This document shows positions 14,401 to 26,400 of a DNA stretch of 64,000 nucleotides, piece after piece. The stretch is from Nectonema munidae. Lineage: Eukaryota; Nematomorpha; Nectonematoida; Nectonematidae. Made by a program: the position numbers and the translations under genes. The stretch spans positions 433,001 through 497,000 of the forward strand of contig JAUIRK010000463.1 in NCBI GenBank assembly GCA_030549495.1, read 5' to 3'. The notes below the pieces were generated by a model. It was given only the letters and a program-made list of their open reading frames with translations. It had not been told where the DNA came from and searched no databases. Positions within the stretch are counted from its first letter, which is position 1. Every line of letters starts with the position of its first letter.

Positions 14401-17400
14401 CTTTAAATATTGAAGTTTTTTGGAAAATTTGTCAATATACATGCATTATCATTCCGAAAAAATGTTCAGTTCTATAATGAGTGTTATATGACCTAATAAA
14501 ATTGTGGTTTTAAATAATAAATATTCTAACTATAAACGGCTTTATTCTCTCATTACAGTGAAGCCGCGTTTTTCTGTCACATTCAGTTCCTGAAAAAATG
14601 AAGGATCTTCGAGACTGACAAGTTATCGAAGCAAAACATTTCTGCCATAAGGAAATCGGTTCTCAAAAAAAACCTGACGGATTTTCTTCGTTTAACTAAT
14701 TTTTTTTTAATTATAATCCAGAAAAGTAAATGTATTTCCTTCGAATTTTAAAAAATAAAAAGAAATGCTAAAAAGGTGACTAAAAATCTTAAAAATTTTG
14801 CGCTGTGTTTGTCTTTTGAATGCAATTTAATTTGAAATTTTATTAGCATACTACTCATTTGTTTTAGATAAAAAGTCAAAGGTGCAAACAGAATCCTCAC
14901 CCATAATCCCTAAACCCAAACTACAAAGCAAGGAAGATGTTAATGATGGGGAAGATACAACTGATGATAAAAAGGTCTCTTTTTAAATGTGTTTATTAAG
15001 GTTATGACTTTTTACAATTTTTTCTCCAACTCATAAATCAATGATTTTTTGACTAAAAACTTCAAAAATGAAAGTTTTATCATTATATTTGGAAAAAACA
15101 TCACGCCCCAACTACCAAAATGGCGAAAAATTATTTATTTTGATATAGTACTGAAAATCATTTTTTTATAAAAAAAACAATAAACACAAAGACTTTTATT
15201 TTTACAAAAATTTATATTTCATATAGTATAGATCAAATTAAAGCTAATTGTTGGATAGTATGAATCTAAGTTGCAGATTTTCTTGTTTCTTGCATGTTCT
15301 GTGAAGCTCCTCCATCACGTTTATGGCTCTTTCGGCACATTGATTGCTTCTTGGAATATGAATAGCTGATTGTTCAATGCTCCAATGTTTTTGAAATGAA
15401 GTCAATGCTTTCTGATGTTTTTTCAAAACTTTTGACAACTTTAGATAATATCTTTCTTTATATTACTGATCATCAAACCAAAGCTCTGCCCAGTAATAAG
15501 CAATGAAGTCACAAGTTAACTTTAAATTAATTCTGATTTGAGGCATTAAAAAATAAGCGAGTAGAGCTAGTATGGCTCTAGAATTCCACCTAGCATTACT
15601 TATTTTTGCAATTTTTTGAATCCACCAACATCAAGTATTTTCTCAACACCGTTTCTAAATTTTATTTTCAAAACCTCATATTGCTCTAAAAGTTCTTTGC
15701 TGAAGAAATAATTAATGTCTGTATAGAATTTTCTTCCAATTCGTCGTCCATAACAAGTCGAAGTATTCGATCTAAAATATGTTGCTGATATCCTATGAAT
15801 TGAGGTATCTGGAATCCTTTACTTTGCATGATCTGTTGTATTTTAATGACTACACCATTATTTTTACCAGTATTGGCGTTAGTTGTATCAGCCACAATCG
15901 TTTTTATTGATTCCCCCAATTTGAACTTATCTAAAACACTTTTCAACCCTTTTACAATGGTTTGAGCTTTCCCATCAATCAATTCTAAAACACTTAATTT
16001 AATCTCTTTTCTTTGATTTTTAATGACCCAACTTGATATTCCTTACCATTCAGCCGCTTTCCATCAAAGTGAAGACTCCAGTTTTCTTTTTTCAATTCAA
16101 GAATATAGTCATCTTGGAGTTTTTTGCTTTTCTTAACAAAGCTTTGTGAATTCCGGACTGGGAAGGTGTCGGAACTTTTATTCCATCTTTTGATATTTGG
16201 CCACATACTTTAGAGGCTTTCCTCGTTGAAATTTTTGATGTGATAACCAAATTGGTTGCAAGTTCACAACGACTATAATTTTTTGACAGTTTTGAGAAGT
16301 TATCATCTGAGTTTAATCTTGAATTCTTCACCTTTTCACTTTCAAAGTTATCTTAGCTGGAATCTTTTTTCATCATCACCACTGACATAAATGAGCCAGA
16401 AGCCTTAGATGTTGAAGGATGAGGCTTGAATTTTCTCAAAATCGATGGATGTATAGATGATTTATCTGCCTGCTGATATGCACTATATCCAACTTTTTCT
16501 TTAGATTGAAGTTGAATCTCATATAATCTTCTGTCCTCAGCTGAGAGCCAAATACCTTGAGGATTCGTTACATCAAATAGCTGCTCCATCAAGATGTTAG
16601 CTTTTCCTTTTTTTTCTTAGAGATTCATATTTTTTAAAGACTTGTTGAACCTTCCGTTTTACTTATTGGATTTTGAAACATGGAAAATTTAAATTTATTT
16701 GCCAAAGCTTGATGATTTCTTCAGAAATAATTGAAATGCGATGATTCTTGTTTTTAAAGTTAGTGGAAAGATGTTTGAAGCGTCCAATGACATGAGTTTC
16801 AAGAGGCATTCTGACGAACTCCACAAAACTCTTATGCATTGAAGGAAAATGTCTATTTTTATGAGAGTCTTGAAATTTAACGAGATTTTTCTTCCACACT
16901 TCTTTATTTTTCCATTGGAAGTATAACTGAACTTATTAGAAGACATTTTTAAGGAATTTTATAAAATTGAATAAAATTTATATCTAAAAATAATTATACA
17001 AATATATGAAAAATAAATGTTTTATGAACTTAAAAAAAATATTGATATAAAATATTTTTTTCTGTTTTTAAAATATCTATTTTTTTTTAAAAAATTAAAA
17101 TTATTACCTGAAATATTTCAAAAATAAGAAACAGAAAACTGGAAAAGATGAAAATTTAAATGACAGCAGAAGAAGAAATGAAAACAAATTTTTGAGATTA
17201 ATGATAGATGAAGGACGTCAATTGATTAATTTAATTATGCTTCATCTTTTAAAACTGATTTTCACTCTTTAATGATGTGAATAAATTATGTCAATATTTG
17301 ACACACTAGGTAAAATAGGTTCAGTATCAGGCAAACATTGTTTCACAAGAGGCGCGTGACTTTTTTAAACTTAAAAAAAATTACAGGAATTTTCATAATT

Positions 17401-20400
17401 TATAACAAAAAACTAATTTAAAAATTATGAGGGGTTTTCAAAAAAAGTTAAAAAGTCATAATCATAGTGTTATCTTTCATAATCATAGTTATATCTTTTT
17501 ACTTTTACTCGTAAACGTCTTTTTCTCTTGGTGTATCACCGATTCTCAAATAAAACTCCTGAATTAATAGAATTTTGCGTAATTATACAAGAAAATAGTA
17601 TTTAAATCTAGTTTTCAATGCATAAAAATAACTTTTTTGGCATGAAATATGTTTGTGAAAGTCTTTCCAGTAAAATTGCATACATTAAGACTAAATTTCG
17701 GGATCTTTTTATTAACCACATGCAAATATACTGCTACGTGTTGCTTCTTCTTCTTCCTCCTTGACTCCTTGTTTTGATGAACAGATTCAAAATCGGAAAA
17801 ATGTTAATGTGAATATTTTTAATTTATTTTTTTAAATGCTTTTACAACTATTATTGCCAATAAAAAACTATTTTTTGAGAATCTTTAAAAATTTCAGTCT
17901 AAAAAAAGGTATTTGTTTAAGAATTTATTACATTTTAAAAATAATATATGAAGTCTGAGGGTTATATATTTTTGTGCAGTAAAGAAAGGCTTTATTTATT
18001 CTTCATGCGTGAGATCTGTCTTTATTTATGGAGCTCAAAAATAGGCGTTAAAAGATACTATTAAACGAAAACTACTAACAAATGCTAAATATAATTTGTG
18101 GACTAACTTTTAAAGATAAAATATGTAATGAACAGGTTAGAAATTTGAGAGGCGTGATTGATATCAACAAAATCATAAAAACGCAAAGACTCAGATGATT
18201 TGGACATGTTTCCAGAAGAAATAGTAGCGAGCGTATAAAGGATGTTTAGAATTAAGTTTCGGTAGAAAGGTAGACCTAAACTAACCTAGGTGGAAAATTT
18301 TAAGAAGGATATGAAAAGTTTAGGACTTAAACTTGGTGATGAAAAAGATATGCTATACTGGTGAGGCAAAATCAAGATTACATGAATCAGTTTGTTTAAC
18401 TGTTATCTTTGGTGATTCGGTTCACCCCAGCTTGCTGGGATTAATTATGGCCGTTAAAATATTCAACTAATTCTTTTGCAATTCCGTTACCATCCTTTTG
18501 CAATTTCGTTAACGCTTTTAGAATTAGAAAATGAATTTTTGACATTTTTTGTACGTTTTAAAATTTCGCCATTATTTTTGTACATGAATAAATTTTAATC
18601 ATTCAAATAAAAATAAATTTTAAAAAACAAAATCAAAACAAATTTATTAACAAAAATATTTCGATAAATTCATGACCAATTAATCTTTTTTGTATGTTCC
18701 ATGCTACGTGAGGAAAACATCTATGACCGTTCTTAGTATTTATTGATCCTCAATATTTTGAGCTATTTTTTACATTACCTTTGCTTAATAAACAAAATTA
18801 ATTTTTGTAATTTAAAAAATATATGCTGTTTTCAGTTCTATTTTTTTAATTCTAAATTGTCTATTTAAAATTCGAATTGTTTTTTTCGAATATTTATTAC
18901 ATTCAGGCCGTTTTTCTGATTTAGCAAGAGTGTTTACCTCATTAGTGACCAATAAAATTAGATAATATCTAAGGAAATTTATACTGAAGCCCACTTATTT
19001 TTTCGACAATTTTGTTTCTAATTTTTTTTCAATATATTTTGATTTTGAATAACTAATATTTCTTTCAAATAATTAGAAAATTTTGAAATATTCAAAAAAA
19101 AATTAAAAAGATGTAACGGAATTGCAAAAGGGTTTAATTGAATTGCAAAATGATGTAACGGTTTGAATTGTAAAAAGGTACGCGAGAGTCAGATGATTAG
19201 CACTTCGACTCCCCCCCCCTATCTTCTTTCTGGAAGGTAATAAAATTAATGTTTTGTTGGCCCATTGATCAGTCGGTTCAATTATTGTTAGTTCAATAGT
19301 CAGTTTATGCAAAAATTTATTTCTGAGACTATGCGGAAATATGGGGTAAATAATATAATTAATTTCTAAAAACTGCGTGCACTTAGATTATTTATTTTGC
19401 GTGTGTGGCTACCAAAATTCCCCTCGTGCAGGGCTCTACTTCCTTGTACCATAAATGATATTTACTTCACTTTAAAATGTGTGTGGTAAAATAGCATTAG
19501 CATGTCTCAATCAATTCAAAGTATTGGACTAACTACATATTGGATTGTTCTGTTCTTGGTTATTTTATTTTTCTTGAATTTTACGTGTGTTTCTTATTCA
19601 AGCTTATTTATTCAGATATTTTTTTTCTTATTAAAAAATATCTTTTTATTAAAAGTTTTTTAATAATTTTAAATCAAGAAGAAAATTTTGATCTTATAAG
19701 TAATTCAAAAATTTTGTGAGATATTCTCAAATTCAATCAATTATATTTATTTTTAGATTTTTCTATTTCTCAAATCAAGTAAATTGATCTATGATTATTT
19801 TTATCTCATGTTAAATTGATCTATGATTATTTTGATCTTCTATCTTAAATACTATATGATGATTTTAAAATATTGTGTTATTGAGTGTTTTTTGTTCTAT
19901 AATAAAATCTTAGTATACTGTTTTCACTTTTCTAAAAGAGTCTGGATGCCCGCTAAAATTTGTTTATTTTTTATATTCATATTCTTGTAATGCAGGTATA
20001 GATGTGATGGAGTTTTTTGCATTTGGAACAAGTTTCTTATCATTTTATGTTTGTTATTGAAATTTAGATATCAACTTCTAAGAGTAGTTTTAATCAATAT
20101 CTTAAAAGAGAAGGGCCTAAGAATTTAGGATCTAAAGAAATTCCAAAAGTATTTTTTTTATGATTTACATTTAATAATACAAAACTAATTTTCATACTTT
20201 TTAAGGGTCAAGAAAACTGCTTAGAAGGCTTAATTTTCGTCTTAACTGGAGTTTTTGAGTGCATTGAGAGAGAAGAAGCAAAACATTTAATAGAAAGATA
20301 TTCTGGCAAAGTTACTAGCGCTGTAAGCAAAAAAACAACATATGTTGTTGCGGGCAGAGAGCCTGGTCTGTCAAAAATTCAAAAGGTTTATCTTAATTTT

Positions 20401-23400
20401 AATTAACGTTAACTCATTGTGGAATATCTAAATGCCAAGATAATGTGTAAAATTCAAATGTATATCCTCAAAATACGTTACTTTCTTTTTAAAACTTTAA
20501 AGCACTTTGGTCTAGAGATCACTGATCCAGGTTTGTCTAATGATACTTTCATTTACAGATACTTTTTATTTAAAAGTTTTTTTGTCTGAATGTACTTTTG
20601 TCTAATCACCAAGTTATAGATAAAAGTTAAAATGATACCAAGTTATTGGTAAAAGCAAATAAAAAGAAGAATATTCCTATCAAAGTTTTTTACTCCAAAG
20701 AACCATTAAATAACATTGCTTTAGTCGAGAGCACTTCTAGACAGAAGTACCTTTATAAGAAAGTACCATTTGACCAATGTTTTTTGATATCCTTCAAATG
20801 ATCTTTTTTTCCATAATAACAAAGGGTTTTTGTTCTTTATATTCGTTGCAATAAGAAATAAATTACACAGTAATATTAAATGGTTTCTTTTCCTCTTCCA
20901 ATATTTTCCTTATTCATCGTAAACTGCTCGCATAAAACGTCTTCTACTCAGCAAAGTTTCTTAGCAAGTATTTATCGCCACCTAAATTTTCGCCATCAGG
21001 TATGCGAAATCGTTTTGCGTTTCACTTAAAATTTTGTGCAATAATTTGCTCAATACCAAGATCTTAGTGATTACTAACAAAGTTAAAATATTTTCTTTCA
21101 TTCATAAGCTTTGATTCCAATGTATAAAACTTCATAAGATCCAATTTATTCATTCAAACTAAATCAAAAAAGATGACTTTTTACATAATGTGTTCATTCA
21201 TTTTCCCTCCCAACGTTTGAGATTCAGTTTTCAATTCTTCACACACTTTTAGATTAACTAAATGTTTGAGATATCATCATCTTTATCATTCATTTATTTA
21301 AGTCAGTGATTCTCCATTATTAGGACTTGTCAAATAACAAGAATTTTTTTTTTTTAATTTTTTAAAAAAAGGGGTTTTAAAAACATATTTATAAAAATAA
21401 ATTTTCTAGAAAGCGTCCATCTTTGTGAAGGTTTCCTGACTTGATAGTTTGTGTGATTCTATGACCATAAGCTTGATCGGTTTAGAGATAAAAGGGGTCT
21501 CCATTAGAGAATTTTTAATGAAGCATTAATCTCAAGATTAGTAGCTGTTTCTAGCATATGAATCACCTTTGGAAGGAGCTTTCATAACTACTGGCTTCAA
21601 AAATAGGAAAAAAGCTTTTTGTTCTAATCAAGGATTTGATAAGCACGAAAAAAGTGCTTCCCATATGCAATCAATTATATCTTGGCAAAATTATCCGAAA
21701 TGTATATCTGGAGAAAAACTTTTAAAGAAAAATTGGAAATTTTTGTTGAAGAAGATAAACATTAAGTTAATAAAAAAACCATGAGGGATATTGCTTTTAT
21801 TCAAATTTTTTGTTGAACAATATAAATTAAAAAAAACTTCTTCAATCCTTTGCTCTTGTAGCCATATTCCTTATTTTAAAATGTTTCTCAAAGTTGGTAG
21901 TTGAAAGAGAATTAATTCTCTCCCAGTTCCAACCTAAATAATTTTGTTTTAGTTTTCATGCTAAAAATGGGGGTTAAATTTTTTAATCACGGGAGTTGAT
22001 AAAAATGAAAAGGTAATAATTTTATATTATTAATCAGTTTTTTTTTAATTTTATGGCTACTATGACGTACTATTTTTAAGCATATAAAGGTGTTGGTTTT
22101 TCATAGATGATTTTTGATTGTTCATTTTAAAAAAGTTGACATTTTTGAACAGAAAATTGGCCAGTATTATGCCCATCAACTTTCAAAACTCGCGGGTGTT
22201 TAAAATCTAACATAGTATAAATCAAGGGTTCTCAACCTTTTTTCTACCATGGCCCCCTTTTTGCGCAAATATTATTGTGTGGCCGCATAAAGTTTTTCAT
22301 ATATTTTTCTATTTTTTAGAGGTCAAAAACCAAAATTCGTAACTTTTTCATGAAGTTATTCATTCAAACAACATAACATCAAAGCGAAAAAACTGTAAAA
22401 TTTCTTAAAAAATTATAGAACTTCTAAATCATAACTTTTTTTCATAATAGTTTAGAATTAAAGTTGCTTTCCAATTGAGTGTTTTTTACTTCATGTTAAC
22501 GGTCTAAGCCTAGTAGATATGGAAACAAAACTATAAAAAGTTTATGAAAATAGAATTTTCATATAAAGTTTCAAGATATAGTTGCTAAAATAGTTTTTGC
22601 ATCATATGTATATAATATAGAAAAATCGGCAAAGCTTTGTGGAATTTTTAAAAATAAAAATGACACTTTTCGTCAACTTACCTTTTTAATTTAATCATCC
22701 ATATATATCAATACGAACTTATAACTTGTTTTGTGACTTCTCTACGATCTGATGTATTGTATTTAAATCATATACTTTTCTGTGGCCCCCTTAAAATTTC
22801 TGGTGGCCCCTCAAAGGGCCATATGGCCCACTTTGAGAAACCCTGGTATAAATGGTTAAACATTTTATCAATAAAAAGGTTGTTTACTTAACTTCAATCA
22901 TTCTTTGTTTTAAGGTTGATTTTTAAAACAGTTTGACTAGTCGGTAAACACTATTTAGAGCTTTCATTTAAGTCTACTCATTCACTTTTAGTAGGAAAGG
23001 ATAGGACTAGTTGAATCAAAATAATGTTCATATCTTTACTTTCGGAAAAATGTCCAAAGACTTGAAACGTTTAAAAATTGAGAATTTTGTTGCAACGAAA
23101 ATTTCAGATTTTGTTTGATTTGGTTTTTATGTGTATAATTATATTAGTACAATAAAAGTGTTTAAAGTTTGAATTAAATTGAGAGTTTTATCAATTTTGA
23201 AAAGTAAAAACTGAGAATGTTTTTTGCCTTTAAATTAATTATCCACTGGGTAAAAAACTCATAAATTATTACTTTAAAATTTTACTTTGAATTCCTTTTT
23301 TGAAGTTTTAGATAATAAAATTCGTTTAATGTCTATTCGTAAAGAACTAACAATTTCCGAAAAAGGGAAAGTAATAAAAAGTTTTGATGAAAACAAAGCG

Positions 23401-26400
23401 AGCCAGCGCCAGTTAGCTAAGGAATTTGGTGTTGGAAAAACACAAATCGCTAACATACTCAAACGTAAAACAAAGGCACGAAAACGCAAGAAAGATACGT
23501 TTTATTAATACTTGACAAGTCACCTTCACAACCTCGTTTGAAACTGAGCAATGTTGAATTGCTTTTCCGGCCTCCCAATACATCCTTCGACTTACAGCCT
23601 CTCGACCAGGGCATCATTAAAACTTTCAAAAGTTACTACAAACGCAATTATTAAGCAATGTTGTAGCTCAAATAAACGATGACATTACTCTTTTGAAGTT
23701 AGCACAAAGTGTAATTGTTTTAGACGCTTGCTATTGGATAGCTTCTTCTGAAGAAATAAAATCTACAAGAGTGGAGAAATGCTTCAATCGCTGCATGAAG
23801 ACACCATGTAAAGATTCCCTTTCTTTAGAAGAGGGGAACAACGCTGATTTTGATAAATTTTTGAGATTTACTGGCCCCCACTTACTAAATCAAATTGAAA
23901 CTGTGGAAGAGTATATTGAGCAAGACAATGACTTGCCAGAGGTTGAAACTCTTCCAGAAAATTGGAAGCAAGAGATTTTCAATGAGTTGCCCTCTTCGTC
24001 CCATGCAAATGAAACGGAATATCTATCAGATGACCACCGAAGAAAGAGAAGAATTGCAACCAAATTCAACAATTCAAACACTGCATAAAGGATTATCAAC
24101 CGTAATAGACTTCAAAAGGTTTTTACAAGAAAAAAACTTGAATGAGTCTTTGAAAGACATTGATAGAATAATTGAAGTTATTTAAAAAAAATTATAGAGC
24201 GTAAACAAAACTCTAATCACACATTAATTACTAATTTTTTTAACTGAAAATAAATAATTTTCCAGTTTTTGTTGTTTATTTAATAATCAAAAAATTTCAA
24301 ATTGCATACTTTTTTAGACACTCTCTCTATTGAAACCATCTCTCTATTACGACCACTTGAAGCTAGTCTCAGCGGTGGTCGTAATAGTGAAAATCTACTG
24401 TACGTGTAAAATTTAGTCATGTGTTAAACAAAAATCAAAGCGAGAGATCATCTTTTGATTAACAGAATTTTACGCTTTTATAAAAGGAATAATGAGTAAA
24501 AGACAACGAGAAGTAATAATTGAAATAGCTTATTCATATAGTGAGTGACCTGCAAGTTTTGTTTCGATACTTATTTCTCTAAGAAACACTGAAAATCGAT
24601 TGCATTACTTTGTTTATTTTGAATGCACGTCACAATCGCGAAAGTCGAAACCTCTAAAATTAAAACCGCGAAGATTTAGAACTATTGGAAAATCAGTAAA
24701 CGTATATTCAAAATACACGTAGATAAACTACCAACCAACCACCTTACTTACTAACACTACAGGTATTTTTGGGATTATGAATGCGATTTCTTTTATTTCA
24801 TATCAAATCTTTTGTATTTATTCTTCCTAGGCTAAATCGAATAAAACAAAAATAATTGACGAAGATGCCTTATTTAATTTGATATCAAGTCTTCCTGCTA
24901 AAAATTCAAAGTATGAAGAAGGAATCATTGATTCACTAGTGAATGCTACTCCTAAAAAGGCCAAGCGTGAAGGATCAGTTCACGATGCGAGTGATGATGT
25001 TAAGCGTGCTAACGTTTCTCAAACAAGAAAGAGCATTGATCGCGTATCTGACCTTTTTTATTTTGTGTTATTTTGTATTCATTCTCCATTTAAAGGACAC
25101 GAACGAACTTTTGGTTGATAAATACAAGCCGGTCGCCCTGTCACAGGTAATTGGACAGAAGGGTGAAAAGAGCGGTGCAAATAAGCTGAAACATTGGCTC
25201 AAAAATTGGTTTATGAGCAGATCCGGCAGTATGTTTTTTCATTTACTTGCCATATCATTTTTCTAAAGACGGTGGTTTTTTATTCATTAAGATTCACTTG
25301 TGAATAAAGAAGATGGGTCTGTTTTTTTAGCTGCTTTATTATCTGGTCCTCCAGGTGTTGGTAAAACTACGTCTGCTCTTCTCGCTTCTCAGGTAAACTT
25401 TTATCCTTTGAAAATACACTTAGAATTCATATATTTTTGTAACTGTTAAAAATTCAGGGCCGTGGCCTCCCCCACAAAACCATTAGTCTCTACCGAATGA
25501 TTCATCATTTATCTTATTGAAAAATTGTGATTGTGGTATCTTCTATACCAGGATTTCTGAACCGTGTCCGAAAATGGAATTCAAATGGCCATTTTTTAAG
25601 AAAATATTTCAGCATTGTATATATAAATAAACAAATATTCTAATACTTTTCCAAATACCTACTTTTTACATAATAATATGAGAACGTCAGAATTTTAATC
25701 AAACTAAAATTTTACTAATCATAGATCTCAGCCGAAATATCACTTATTGTTCAGAATTGAGGATTTTTAAGCTCTAAATAGAAGAATGGGTGATGAATCC
25801 TTTTTCTTGTAATATGGAAAAATAAATTCTTAAACATTCTTGATATACTTGTAGAATTTAGTCAGATGTTGAACAAAAATCAAAGCGAGAGATCATCTTT
25901 TGATTAACAGAATTTCAGGCTTTTATATAGGGAATAGTGAGTAAAAGATAATGAGAAGCAATGATTGAAATGGCTTATTCATCATTGTAGAACATCCTAT
26001 AAAAGTAAGATAAAACGAGATAATACTTCAAAATAAAATTTTAAGAAAAATTATTCAATATTATTATATTTTGTCTTTTTGCAACTCTAATTTGTCTTTT
26101 TCCAATTAAAATCAATAAAAAAGATATTGCTACATTAAAGTGGGAAAATTTTGTAATTATGAACATAAATAAAAAAAATAATTGAATAAATAATGAAAAT
26201 TTCCAATTATTTAATTGCTATTTTCTTGTGAAAAATTTAATCTGAAAATAATTCTAAAATATCAAAAAATAAAGTTATAAGAATGATACGTCAAAATAAA
26301 AGTATACTTGCAAGCAAAATGTCAAAATAGTTGTAAAAATGGTATAAATAGAATCAAGAATTTAAATGAAAGTTTGAAAAAAAGTGAACTATTTTTGGCA

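Noticed and set aside
17899-17908. Possible RFC1 mini-exon (TTTCAG, TCTAAAAAAAG, GTATTT)
   Set aside because: Its 10-11 nt length breaks the frame between exons ending 14974 and starting 20068, which already join in phase 0.
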